Positions 45,298 to 60,262 of a stretch of DNA of 64,000 nucleotides are shown one piece after another. A program made the translations under genes and the position numbers. The notes below the pieces were generated by a model. The model was not told the DNA's origin. It was given only the letters and a program-made list of their open reading frames with translations, and did no database searches. Within the stretch, counting starts at the first letter, position 1, and every line of letters starts with the position of its first letter. Origin of the DNA: Seiridium cupressi (lineage: Eukaryota; Ascomycota; Sordariomycetes; Amphisphaeriales; Sporocadaceae); NCBI GenBank assembly GCA_036674765.1, contig JARVKI010000079.1, forward strand, positions 141,835 to 205,834, in the 5' to 3' direction.

Positions 45298-48200
45298 CTT
45301 GGTGAGAACAGTATTGTTCTTGAGCATCACCGGCGTTTTTGAAAAGGGTTAAACGGAACTTTGGGTACTGAATCTTGGTACCATGCCAGATTCACATGTT
45401 TTACATTGCATTGCTTGGCGTTATTTTTTTCCAAGATCGAGGCTTGTCTGTTAGACATAAGGGCCGAAATGCTAGTTGCTATGTCTATGAGACATTGAGT
45501 TGAAATAGATGGAAGTTTTTCTGAACTTCTTCCTCCCGCCTTTTGTAGTGATGAAATGGTTCCTTTTATTGCTATCGTGACGTTTTAAGATGCTACACTT
45601 GACTTGATGCGGAAGGATAGTTGAGACTCTTAGCAAACGACCAATATGACTACTAGAGTTATGCAACAGGGCTGTAGAAACACATCAATGAAGAACTGTA
45701 GCAACATGAGGAGGCACTATGATCACTCGCTCAGGTAACAGAGTACAGGGATGATCCAATAAGTAAGCGAATGTGTATATCAATATCGAATATAAGACAG
45801 AGATGTATATATGCCCTACTTGGATTAGATAGACCTAGAGTAGCAACCTTAACGTTAGGCTTACACATGTCCATACAAGTTCGACTTTTTCTAAAGGCTG
45901 TGATGTATGCATCTAGTTCATATGAGAAATCCAGCACCATAACAATAATATTCAAGCGGTATATGGAGTTAGATTCATAGCCTCAAACCTAGACATTGTT
46001 CTGTCTTACGTCATTCTGGGTTGCGACTGGCGACGGCTTTCCTATCCAATATGAGGAGCCATAGTGATATTTCTCCAGCTATTCTAGAACCGGACTATTG
46101 GTTCTACTGAACTCCGATTATATAGATGTTATTAGAGGTTCATCGAGTCCGAAATCAATTTGTACCACCATGGCCACAATGTTTGATAGGCCCTGTCTAG
46201 CATCTTCTTTCTGCGATATTCAGTAAGTATATGAGCTTGTTTATGAAAACTCTGGGACGCTTGAGTTCCAGAGTCGACGGCTGACTGATAAGGAAACGGA
46301 GGGCAGCTGACGCCATTGTTTGTCCCTAATTCATAGTATGGGTTGCTGCTACCAAGTTAATAGGACACTATAAGGTTCCCTATCCAAACTCATGGAGACA
46401 GCAAGTAGTAACCCACCGAACTTTTCAGGGTCTGCTGATTATGGCCGACCAAATACAGTATTTACCTGTGTCATAGATCATTATCTTCAGATTTCTGTAG
46501 CATAAAAGGATTACGCCTGGCTGGTTATGCTTCATACTCGACTTAAGCCCGCCCATCTTCTAAGAAAGAACAGGAAAAAAAAAAAAAAAAAGATTCATAA
46601 TGACGTCGCACACCATCCACCAGGCCAAGGCGGGTTTATAATAGAAAAATTCCTGCCCACGGGGATCATTAGGATCACAATGTCGAAGCAGATGCACCTG
46701 GAACGAGACTGCTGCCATTAGTGTAGGAAGCTCTGCCAGAGTGGTTTTATTGCAACGAAGACCACATGTAGTGTGAATTGATGACACTTTTCTTTTGACT
46801 GTGCGACTCTAGAGAAACTGGCAAGTCAAAAATCTCAAAACAAATTACCCCAAACTACGTCACTGCCGGTTCTAGAGTATAACGTACGGTATGGATTATG
46901 CTAGAAAATGAGGGAGCAGTTGTAGATAATGGGTTATCATTAAAAAGCACTTGACGTTCGGGTAACTACAACTGGAATCACAACAAATTCGACTTAAAAC
47001 ACGAGAATATGATGTGGTTCAACCTCAGCCTGGAGAGTGAATCCTTTGTCATGCCCAATAGAGTGACATATAGCATGCAGAAGGAGTACTATATTCAACA
47101 TGGTCTTTTGATTACATTATAGCTGTTATACTAGACGATTCATGTTTCTGCTTATGGATGTCAGCCGTACTAATAACCTAGCCATGGTAGCCTTGGATCG
47201 CCTCCCACAATGCACTTTGATTTTAATTCAAGTTGCGTGTATCTGGTCGGAGCTATCGGAGCAGTAGCCCGGGCTGTAGAAACGAGACACACATGCTCGC
47301 GCAAGAGGCTTACTCAACTCCGCAGTCGCATCCCTCGAGGCGCATAAACACGAACAAAAGCCTTGGTGACAACAGCCTTCAAAGATAACCGAATGCTTTC
47401 TAAGATTTGCAGGTCGTTCTTAGCCGAAGGATTCCGTGTTTTTTTATTTTACCAATAAACAATCTTGACGGGCTGTGATCGCAGCGCTGCAACTTTCTAG
47501 GAAAGTACATAACAATTTGACCGGTGAATAGTTTGGTTCTAGCTCAACGATGAATCGTCATAATCATTGCATTAGAGCAGAAGAATCTGTGTCTTGAGTG
47601 TACCCTCTCCCATAAATACGAAGAACTATAGCTCAGGAAACTCACAAATACCATATATTTATGGGGAATTATGAATATTGCTATGAGAATTCGTGAACAA
47701 GCACTTTTTGTGCGCCATTTATAGTATTATACCATTGGTTAGTGATGGAATTCTACTGCAAAGTGGAAGGGACATTGGGCGCAAGGGATACAGTCTGGAT
47801 ACAGTCTTGGGTGATGGCGCTGGCATGTCTAAAAAGTCACAGAAAGCAGGAGATGATGCTAATGAATGTGACAGCAAAATCCTTACCATAATAAATAATT
47901 CATAGGCTCAATACACACTAAACTTACATAGCAAGAACGTATATCTATCCCTATCTTCAACAAGGGGTTCAGTGATCATATACTGCTGGCTTGGCTCGAA
48001 TTACTGGGATGATGTTGACATATACTATTGCTTGAGCAAAGACGACAGTCAGAATTGAATACAATCATATTCTCAAGGTGCTATATCAATTACTGATAAA
48101 TATGACATTGGGGGCAAAGTTATAAAGCATTGGAAGTTAGAATCGAGATGATATGGAATGACTTTTCATTAGATGAAAACTTACAAAAGGGTAAACAGAT

Positions 48201-51200
48201 GAAAATAAGTATATACTGTCAGACCACTAGTTTGGATTAAATCGATAAGAGATTATTAATGTAAGTTTCACATTTGTAGGGGAAATTAAAAAGTTGGTAA
48301 CGGCAACCATAAGCCTCGAGAAAATTCACGATTGATCACCCGACCGACGAAGTTTCCAACTCGATAGAGAACGATGAGGCTTACAGGATATCAACCATTT
48401 AATGTGTGGTCACTATGAGACATTGCCACTCGTATGGAACGATTGCGGTGGCACGGAACTTTTGCTCAGATTTTGGGGTTCTTCTTCGTATATGTGTGCC
48501 AGAAACGCCATGTTCCTACGAGCACGGCTCACTTGGATGTGTGTAACTACACGGCTAGAGGGTACATCGTTAGCCTTTGGATGCATGTAATACCCAATGG
48601 CTGCGATAAATCGCTGAGCCGCTTTCCCCATGTTGTACGAGGTCGGAAAACTCAGACACTGCATGTATTGCATGCGACACAGGTCAGCTTCGCCGGTTAG
48701 CTGGCCGTGCGGAATGAGGTTGCAGTTGTCCATGATAATAGACCCGCAAGCTGACACGGTCCAACGGGAAGTTCATGCAGGAATGTGCCGACGTCTGCAT
48801 GAACAAGTAAGTGGCCGAGAGGGTTACAGGCCCAAAGTCCATCATGGAGATAATCACATTGCCGCTATGGTGATACCGAGGCTGCGAATGCATACTTTTA
48901 AATACAGCTAGCTCCCAGAGCGCGGTAAGCAGGTGCTTACGTATTTCTAGGGTATGTCACTTGGAGGATCCAGATCCTCGGCCTGTAGAAACCGTCAGGG
49001 GTGTGATAGGGGTGCCGGATGCGCCGCTGACGAGCCATACCGAACCATACCGATAATGAGGGGTTGATAGGATGCCTAAGCGAAGCAAATAGTCTTGCAA
49101 AGGGGCGGGCCGCAACACGTTTTTTCCGACAAGTGGATAGAGATCTGATGTAAGAATTGAAAAGGGAACCTTGCCCCGACATGCCGCTCACCGGTTTACG
49201 GTTTGGGGCCGAGGAACTTCTACTGATCTGTCGTGTACCTGCAGGTAATCGCCAGCCTCAACCAACATGATGTGTTCTGATTGCAAGGGTTTTTTGATGG
49301 ATGAATCCGGATTTCTCAAGGCCTTGTCGGAGGAGAACAAGTATACGTGGTGAAGTTGGTAATGTGGATACGGTAGTGCCATTATATCGAACCGAAGTGG
49401 ATCAAGACGAACAACGATTGGATACTCATCATATAAGCTCGAACTGCAATCATACTTCCGTGTCACTTCCTCCGTCTGAGATAATGGAATTCTGCGAACC
49501 TCCGATCCTCTACTGAGTCACTCCGAGACAGATATGATTGGTAGCGCTGCATTTATGGAACGGGCATTCCTGAAACTCTGGAAGCAGCACCAGTCGGGAA
49601 AGCTGGCGGGTTCCGAGTCAGCGATGTAGTTGATGATCGCTACCTGATTGTGTTTGGCGACGATTGTGGATCCGCTCAAGAAATGATCTTCGAGTTTGCA
49701 CGCTACGTCTTGAGCCATGGGACCGGGAACCTTTGCGATCACATCGTGGCGGGTAATTAGTTCCTTCTGCGGCGCGTTACACAAACAGAGCCGTCAGCTC
49801 AACGTCCCCTCCCAAAACCTTCCCTAGGGATAGTCCAGTGAGCATTGGATTGTGCTTGATACAATGGATGGTCGCTCGTCAAGGGCGGGTGGTCGGTGTG
49901 GCCTGGAAAACATATGTACTGGGTGTCGATGTGGTGAATGGTAGTCATGATACTCACATGAGCATTGCAGATCGGGGTAAGAAAGGCGGGGACAAACGCG
50001 GCCTCGACTTGATTCTGGGCTTTGCTCGAATTAATAAGAGCCGGGATACAATAGATGGATAATGCCTGACGAGAAGCAGATAACTGATACAGTACGGTTG
50101 CATGGATCCTCTTGCTCGAATCGAGGCTGCTTGCTTTTGGTTGAGGGTTTGAAAGTAAAGTCGATCCTAGCCAATGATTGGCGGCCACAACCAAGCATGG
50201 CCGTAATTAAGAGAGGTCACACGACTCTCACACCCCGCAAAGGGTAGATCACAAGGCATCATGTCGAAGCTCTCGGACTTAATAGAACGAGCGAAGCAAG
50301 TATGGCAATTCAATTGGTAGTGATCACAGACCTCGGTACAGTGCCTGAGATGCGGACACGCGGCCAACCGGTAAGACATAGGAAAATGGCACACGAACCC
50401 TGTTGGAACGATATAGGATTCCGCAGTGTAACAATGTAGAATAGTGCACGGCAATCAATACCTGCGAGCACTTTGAATGGGATTGCCAAGACTAAGTAGG
50501 TATGTACTGTAGGTGGTATTGTTTGGGAGTATTTGATAGTCTGTCGACGATTCAGGGTATATCCACCACTGGGCGGCCCTTCGGGACTAGGCTGACATCC
50601 CCGGTGGCATCATTGTAAGTCACGGCCTCGTTCGCCCTAGGTCGAGTCGCCTTAGGTTGAGCTCAAGATCGAAGGAAAGTCCTTACTTGCTCCGCCAACC
50701 AGGTCAGTGCGAGCTTGGCACCCCATCTGCAATGGCACACGATCAAATCCTTGACTTGATGGCATGAATCATAGGTTTTTTTTTAACGGGGTTTTCAGGC
50801 CGAAGCGGTGAAGTTCAGGATGTGATCGTGACGGCTTGCGCCCAGTGCAGAGGGATGATCAGCAGCGGAATCCTCTTAAGCTAATCCGTCCTGATTGCCA
50901 GGCTGCTAGAACACCAGCCTCTGAGAAGACTGTATTGATTTGACTGGCTGGTGGAAAAGGTTGAGCCAAAGACTCCGATGTCCATTTCGGTGGGCTTATT
51001 TCCGAATGGTTGACTCTATCGAACGCTACCTTGGTGTCAGTGATCGCATAGCGGGTTGAGCTGTCGAGTCTAGCGGCCGAGCAAACGCGAATGGCTTGAC
51101 TCATGACATCTGCTATCAAAGAGACAACCAAAGAACAGATATTGCTAAGAACTGTGGTTGCAAACACATGATGACTAGTGCCTTCGACGTTTCCCACCAA

Positions 51201-53552
51201 CTGTGATGTGCTTGATTTCGGGAGTTGTGTTGCTGGAAAGTGTGCGTGGGTATTCCGTGTAGACAGACTTGTGCGGCTGTATCTCGTGCTGCACCGGCCA
51301 AGAGGATCCCTGCTTGCCCCAGGAACCTTGGAAGTCTTCTAGAAACGGCAACGCCGTCTAGTCAACTAAGTACCCACGATAGGCGACGTGGGGGAGCGAC
51401 GGTCCCAGGTGACCTAGCTTGTTTGGGAACGTCAGCTGTAGTGAGAGTTATCCCTTGCCAGGCCGGAGAAGACATTTGGGTTGAAGTGCTGCGATCCCTT
51501 AGACGGCAGGTCAGTGCACCAGCGTCACACTCCAAGGGCCTACTCAAGCCAACACGGCCTGATGACTTCAGAGGGCCCTACCGCCTTCCATCATTGTACG
51601 TCTATGCACCGAAATACCACTCACATTCATTGCAGCAGCCGAGGATGTGGTGACCTTGTCAGCCTCGTGACGATGACTACTAGATATTGCTCAACAAGCA
51701 GCCATGCCAAATCGTCTTATCGCCGGTCGGGGGCCCAGTCTTTGCCCTGTTGCTGCTGGAGAGTCGGATAAGCGCGGCTGTCGTTGTCGTTGGTGCCGTC
51801 AAGACAAGACGGACTGCTTCCAAGGGCCGTGTTTTCTTCTGGGCAATGTAGGTCGAGATGCCGGGCGTGCAAGACGTCAAATACCCAAGCCAGCGAGCAG
51901 TGTTGAGGATAGAATGGACCTCGCGAACCGAAATCCTCTAGCAAGGGTGTTTGGTAGTATTGCCTTCAAGGTTGGTCACGGGGTCTTTCGAACCTTAGCA
52001 AGCATGTTGTTGTGGTCACTTGACCGGGAATACAATTAGGAACCCAGTAAAGAGAGGGTAATGCTTGCTGTAAGGCGCAGTTCCGTGTCCCCTAAACACC
52101 TAATCTATACCACGTAGATTGGCATTCTTCCAATGTAGCAACTCAATGGCACAATGTCTCACAGGGGGATTGGCAAAGTCCCGATGATCAGGACATTGGG
52201 AAAAGCTGGAGGTACGGTACCCGGCCGCCTATCATGTTGCGATAGCTGGTCACTGTCCATCTGGCCAGGAGAGGGGGCCGTCGATTGGATTTGGGAGCGA
52301 GTGAGAACCCGCTGTACCTGACTGCTGAACCCTGATAGTAGAGTGGACAGGCGCTAAAGGAGGTGAGCCACGGCGCCCTAGCGCCTAGATCCGAGCGTTC
52401 TAGTGCCAGGTGCTTGAGCAGGATCCGAAATTGGTAGCCGCAGCCCGCTACTGCGGAACCTGCTCTTAGCGGAGACCTGGGTCTTGTAGTGCCAAAAATT
52501 TTGCTGGCCGAGGGCCTGTGAGATCATGCAGCTCCAGGTCATGCCTCCTTTTGCGCCATTAGTACTTAATATTTGCATGCAAATGTCCAACCCGTATCTT
52601 GTATTCTGCTCGCAGGGAGTCTATGGTTTCCCGTCAGCTACGCCCAAAACTCTGGCGCGTCGACATCTGCCATCACACCTCTCCGTTTCTCCTGCCCAAG
52701 TCTCGTGTGTTTCCATAGCCATGTCTGCCTCTGTCTGTTCACTACACTGAGGCTCCTTTGGTCCTGGCGTGCCTCTCATACTTTCCCGCCTTTCTCACCT
52801 CATCCTCCCTTTGGACCGGCCACCGCCACCAACCCCGTTGGGGATTTGGGATAGCACTGTTTTGGTGTCTCGGACCTGACGTCTTCGCCGTTGTCGTCCT
52901 TACTTTTCACACGCTACGTTTGGCATTGCCAGGGGTCGGAGAGAACGAATCACTGTACGGAGTACGCTCGTTCAGAGTAAGTGCTGTTGACGTGTCACCA
53001 CAACCGCCGCACAGCACGAGCAGGGTCATGCCCGCTGCTATTACGCTCCTCTGGAATTTCTAGCATTGCATGCTTTTTTTCTCCCACCCTGCATGCGCTT
53101 CATGACATAGACCATCGCCCATAAAAGTGGTTCTGTCGTCCCGCTCAAGTGCCTAGGCGGACCACAATTACATGGCACAAGGACGTCAAAATCATAATCA
53201 ACATTAATCAACCATCTATATCTGCCAGGCCGTCTCTTTTGATACCGTCAGTCAACCAACGCCAATTCCATACCAGCGCGGCAGGATAAGCGCCAAAACA
53301 TACTCCGGGGACGAATCAGTCTCGGCGTGGCACTTGCGCTTGCCTACACCACGCACGACCTCTGTTGTAAAACCAAATCGCATTGAATCTGCTTGACAAT
53401 CGCCAGTGGGGCGGGTCATGATTGCTAATCGGTCCATTGGCTTCCCGGCAGAGATACTCCGGCTATGAGTTGTCACATCCAACTTGCGAATTCCGGATTA
53501 ATACGTTTCTAGCCAGGTCCCAGTACTAACCTGGCTGAGACTCGAGAGCAAT
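45298..53552. other. Gene-free block of 8.2 kb
   Basis: No coding sequence I can support. The left part (about 45.5-48.4 kb) is clearly richer in A and T than the flanks and has almost no open frames over 70 codons. The right part (48.4-53.5 kb) has frames of 60-140 codons on both strands, some protein-like in short stretches (minus strand 48413-48893, 49518-49784 and 50859-51200), but none joins into a convincing gene. This could be degraded genes or transposons altered by repeat-induced point mutation, or simply a long regulatory region. An A17 run lies at 46575-46591. Confidence 0.5.
46575..46591 (+). repeat. Homopolymer A tract (17 nt)
   Basis: Seventeen consecutive As in the AT-rich gene-free block, in opposite orientation to the two T tracts. 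Confidence 0.9.
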
Positions 53553-55173
53553 ATGGAACCCCCACCGATGATATTGCCAAAGGGCATCGTCTTCAATATT
53601 GATCGTGTCTACAAAGAGGTTGCAAGTTATACTGTAGTCCCACCCGAGAAGATATACGAATATTGGCATGGTACCTGCAACACACCTTTACGTTCTGCCT
53701 TGGCAACCAAACTAACCAAGTTTCAGTATATACTACAACGTTCGGCAAGTTGAAGGATCCCACCGCCAACCGGCTGGAAAACTTTTGGTGGCATGTTATG
53801 GGCAGCGATAGAAGCCTACTCCCGGGGCCAATACTCGCCAGAATTTTCGAGCAAATATCTAATGGCCCTACGTTCGTGCCGCTCAGAGGACCGCCCAATC
53901 GATATGAGGGCCCCTCGATTCCGGTATGCTTGATCTTTTTGGTGTGAGTAGCACATGTTAATGCCAATTTCAGACCATGTTCAAAAAAATTGGAGCAGCC
54001 GGTTCGCAGGCTGAAGCATCAGACCGGCAAAGTCCTGGCGGCAAAGGTTCACCGGACAAAACAGAAACTTTCAAAGCCATGGCGTCATCTTCACTTAAGC
54101 CACCTCCAAGTCATCCCATCTTGAAAAAGCCTAGAGGGCCTTCATCAGCGGGACCCCGACCCACGGCCCGCTTTGTGTCACCTGCTGGCTCTGATGCAGA
54201 GGATGACAAAAAAGAAAGCGAAGCCGATTCGTCGACGAGCGCCGCGGGAACCACGGATAATCAACCCAAGTCCGCTAGCACTTCTACCACCTCTACCACC
54301 TCTACCACCAGGGATAGACTGAAAAGGCCAGTTGGCGGGATGGCGAAGAAAAAAATTGTTGCTTCATCGTCGTCTAAACGACGACCAGCAATGCCACGAC
54401 GGCAAAGCTCACAATCGTCTGCAACTGGGTCAGAAGTCGGGTCACGTGAAGAACGTTCTTCTTTGACCTCGAGATACTTGGGATCTCAAAGGTCTGTTTC
54501 ACCTATAGCTGAGAAGCCTGGCAAGGGAATTACCACGAAGGCTAAGGACGACCCTGGACGATTAAGCGCCAAGGCGATTAGCAAACACCCGGTGGCGACC
54601 GCAGGAACGACGGAGTCGGAGAAATCACAGGTTGCTGCCCCTACCCAAGTGCGACCTGGGGTAACTCAGGGAGATGTTCCAGAGACCCATCCAGCGAAAT
54701 CCAAATCTAAGGATAAGGGGAAGGAAGCCATCTACGAAAAGAGCAGAATGGCAGAGGGAAGTGTCGAGGCACCCCACAGACGAAGCGATGCACAAGAGCG
54801 TGCGCATCCTGAGATGAAGGCACCCCCTATGGCACGTTGCAGATCAGATATTGGCGCCTTCCAACGAGGTTCCGGCGATTCGAGGCCTGTAAGACGGGTC
54901 CCCCCTCAAGGTTTGACCTCGACAACCACAGCAACGACCTCGAACGTCGCAGCTCACGGCACTATCATCGAGTTTGACGAGAATGCACCTGCAAGGGCTA
55001 TTGCTACTGCTATACAAAACGACATGCCAGAAGAGGGTTTACGCAGATCTGGTTCCACGGCGACTTCGGCGCCCACTGCGCCAAGTAACACCCCAAGTGT
55101 GCCACTCGGCCGGTCGAAGAGCCAACTGACACTTCTTCTCGAACGACAAAATGACAAGAAGTCTCGACGCTGA
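53553..55173 (+). CDS. DUF1752/DUF3295 protein, Mks1-like regulator
   Basis: Three exons, 53553-53670, 53727-53923 and 53974-55173, give 504 residues. Intron 1 has a CTAAC branch 12 bases before tttcag; intron 2 is phase 0. The N-terminal 80 residues contain the short domain also found at the start of AreA-type nitrogen regulators (DUF1752): KIYEYWH-VYTTTFGKL...ANRLENFWWHVMG. The rest is disordered, Ser/Thr/Lys-rich, with a short Ser-Thr-Thr repeat from three 9-bp units (54283-54309). The C-terminus GRSKSQLTLLLERQNDKKS is the motif that ends DUF3295 proteins. Such proteins include homologues of yeast Mks1, a regulator in nitrogen and retrograde signalling; equivalent function is inferred and not shown. 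The segment HPILKKPRGPS and GTIIEFDENAP are other family-like blocks. Confidence 0.82.
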
Positions 55174-57551
55174 ATATCCCATCATCATCCCCCATTGTAT
55201 ATGTTATCTATTGTTCACGTACTATTAGTAGTTGTTATTTTCCCTAGGACTGCTTTAAGCACGGTTGTTGACACGGGCTTGTTGCACAAAAGTTCCACCA
55301 TGTATCGCTCTGGGTTGTGGTAAGAAGTTTAGAGGAATTCCATCATTATCGAGCGGGGTATTTGGAGCATTTCATGGTGTCCTGCATTGTCTGCATTGCA
55401 TTGGCGTTGACCGAGGGCATCACAGGTGTAAGGTTTAAAATATATATATATAAAGTTATCACCAAAAATAACGCTGCATTGTTTGAATATTATGATCAAT
55501 AGGCTATTGGCGCACAACGACTTTCCAGTGGATCAAGAGTCTGCTTGTGCTTCACCATTATAAATTCTGGGTAAAGTCAGCGCCCGGAAATTTCTTCAGA
55601 TACATGACCACTGCGCATACCCAAGGAAGCGGTCGAGACATCCGTTTCCGTTGAATTTCGCATCTTCATTTCGAGTCCATGTCGTTGAGCTCCGCCCCGG
55701 CAGGGGGTATCCGACCGTTGTGGCACCAGAACCCTGTTGCCGGGACATGACAGGTCACCAGGAACCGGTCCAGACTCACTCCAAGCCAAGAGATCATTAT
55801 TTTCCCCTCTCGAGATTCGGAGATCAAGGGTCCTCGCAGAAAAAAAGCCGCCGCAAGCCGCCACAGCTGTTCCGCCCGTGGGGTCCTCTGATGCAATGGA
55901 GGAGCGGAACTTAACCTACATCTAGAATGCCAGTAACATGTGACGAAGGCCAACTCTGAGAAGCTCCAGGTCCATCAACACCTGCTCTGATTGAAGGATC
56001 CCGGCCAGTCACCCAAGGAAATGCAATGTCCGCCGTCATACACAAGGAGAGGGAACAGCGCAAGGGGGGTTGGGCTCTGATATCGCATTACCCAGACTGC
56101 CGGAGCTGCCCCTTACGAAAGGGAAATTGCGACATGTCATCACCGCATACCTGACCGGAACTTTTGTAGAGGCACGTGGTATCTGTGTGTCTGCGTGCCT
56201 GTGTGCTGCTTCTCGGTCAACGGTTTTGTAAATGCAGCAAGCAGATCCTCATCCCGCGCCCCGAAACGCGCACACCACAGGCAAGGCGATTGAACCCCCA
56301 AAATCCCAATATGCAACCCCCACATCGACCCCGACCTACCCGATCCCCGGATATCACAACGTGACGGTGCCGGTTTTGCCAATTTGCATGACTCGTCATC
56401 ATCCCGCATCTTCCTTCCTCGAACTCAAAGATGACCTGACAAGGAGACAGCAAGGTAGCAGAAAGCAAGGAGACGCTGACCGGGAAACTCGGGCTACGTC
56501 CTCCACCCGGTGTGAGATCGTATTGCACTTGCATCTGCCGGCGCCCTCGGACGGATTGACCGTTATAACGTGCAATAATCACCGATAATAGACGCACCAC
56601 GCACCCTATATTAACTCTGTTATGGTCGCCGCGGGTATAGCGGGTGCTGCCGGGATTAAAAGCAGTGGCTCATTTCAGCGATATATAATTGCAGCCCCCC
56701 ATGCTATTGGAGGGTGGGTTTTTAAGATACGGCCCCAGGTTCCCGGGGCCGGACGGGCGCGTCCCGCTTAAACGTTGATTACTGGGAACATGGTGGCTTA
56801 TTCTTTGTGTAACGCGACAGCTCGCATAGTTTGACTTAGGGCAGATCAGTTGATTGCGACACCTTTATCTATGCGGGCTTATCTTGAGACAATGGCTTTT
56901 TATGATACATATGGACGAGATCGATCAAAAGGAAGGCTGATTGATAGATTAGCTTGAGACTTGCAGGTAACGGGAGCCTTATGTCACTGTCTTCTGAATT
57001 TAGTGGCAGTGATACGAATACGCATGGAATATCGTGGAATGGTTTCCATAAGCCTTAAAGCCACTACAGAATTTGGAACCATTGTATCATGTTTGTCCTG
57101 TTTTCCCTGCTTATTTCCAAACCAGTGTGCATAGTGGTCTAAAGTAATGCTGCATGGTGCCGAAGAACACATGGACTTGGTGTAGAGACTGCAATAAATC
57201 AACAACACACCTTGATGTAAACATAATCTTGTCTGGTTGACATTGTACCTCAATTACCGAGATGATTCGCATGCAATATGAACCAGGCATGTCCTGATTA
57301 CTTTGACAGCGAATGGGTTGCACGGCAGTAAAGACCACGGAAGTTTACATGTTGTAAGCTGGTGCGTAAGGTGTGGTATGTACCACCTAAGACAGACCTT
57401 TTAATTCACCTCTACCGCTCTGAAAACAAACAAAAACCTTTTCAGGGCCGTCCTGTTGTGTATCGATCCTATTGCCTGCATTCCGAATTGCAGCCAGACC
57501 AATTACTGCTCTACTATACATAAATTGCTTCCACCTAGCATTTTCTTCCAT
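55174..57551. other. Intergenic, 2.4 kb, no supported gene
   Basis: 3' regions of two convergent genes. Frames up to 127 codons around 56.1-56.6 kb on both strands overlap each other and lack features. A short (ta)n stretch is near 55440. Confidence 0.45.
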
Positions 57552-58954
<1,403 letters not shown>

Positions 58955-60262
58955 TGTGTTTTGCCTCAGTGTGGGAGTATTCGGTAGTTGTTGCCAGGAG
59001 AGAGAGGAAAATATGTGTCTTCTTTTTTGTTGGGTGCCAGGCGTCGCAGCACTAGTAACTCGGAAAGCTACCCGTTGCTGGACAGGAACAGGATGACGTA
59101 GGTGGTTATAGTACTTCTAGCTCTATTGGTGAGAGAGCACACTGTTGAGTGCGAAACCGCGTTGCTTATTTAAAAGGTGTGTGCGAGCAGCTTGTGATCA
59201 ATGAATTCTGATTCGAGACTGCTGTGCTTTCACGTGGTTCCCAAGTGGTTTTTAGGTGGCTTGACACCAGCAGTTTGTGGTGGGAAAGCAAATCGACACC
59301 AAGCCAACTCCTTGACTTTTACACATAAATCTCACGATCTTCCCCAGCGGCTTTACGAAGCTCGGCCGCTACCCTTGTTGATCACAGGGACCTTGAGAAA
59401 TTGCCCCTCCTTCCGACCTGGAGCTATGGTGGACCTGCAGGGCGCCTGGTAACAGCGAGCTGGGATTGCCCCCAGCCAATATCGTCGCTTAAAGCCCGAC
59501 ATGTGGGGGGCATTACGGGGTAGAAGAGCTAGCCAAGGCGACGGGACAGCCGGTAACATCTCACTAGAAAAGGAATTTACAGTGGGATGGCCGTCCGCGG
59601 CTGACCTATTCAGCCATGATTGACCTGATCACTTGCTGATCTAGAACCTGGTGTGGAGCCAAGCCGCTGCCCAAGGGGTCGACCTCGTGAACTGAGTCCC
59701 TGTTCTTGGGACACATTCTCCTGCGTAAGCACAGGATCCGAGTCCAGACTCCCAACAGGGTTTGGGTTCACGATGTCCGGGTTCCGCTTGCGATGTCGGC
59801 CTGCCGCCACCAGACCAAATAGCAAAGTCGAGCGCAGGGAGCCAGGCTCTAGAATCGTTAAACAGGGCGGTCAGTCTTACCCAAGGACCAGCTGTATTTC
59901 TTCGACCCCCGTCTCGAGGATTGACTATTGAAGTTAATTTCACACGAATATTATTATCAAGATCCTTGAATTACAAGTGCGAGCATAGTCAGACCCGTTT
60001 CGTGGATTCCCGTCGTGTTATAAATTCAGGGCGAGGCTTCGTTTAGGGGCTCGCGACAACGCTGTCTTGGCAACCAGGATGCTTTTTTCCTCGACCATGC
60101 CGTCAGCACGTCTTAAACTTTGTGGCAGATGCTTTTTCATAAACCCCTTTGTGGTATTGCGCATTACTATGCAGCCATCTATTGCTGTACCAAATGTTTT
60201 CGATTAAATTCATCCTTTCCTCGGACGCCAACAAGATGCAATGGGTTCTTGAGTCGGCTCAT
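58955..60262. other. Intergenic, 1.3 kb, no supported gene
   Basis: Promoter of the mitochondrial dehydrogenase on the left, 3' region of ivdA on the right. Frames of about 100 codons around 59.6-59.9 kb overlap on opposite strands and show no features. Confidence 0.45.

Noticed and set aside
51712..52039. Cysteine-containing plus-strand frame that might be a Zn2Cys6 cluster
   Set aside because: Cysteine spacing (CRCRWCRQDKTDCFQGPC) does not match the C-x2-C-x6-C pattern and no regulator domain follows.
55577..56600. Overlapping frames of 60-127 codons on both strands
   Set aside because: They overlap each other in several frames, lack start context, splice sites and motifs.
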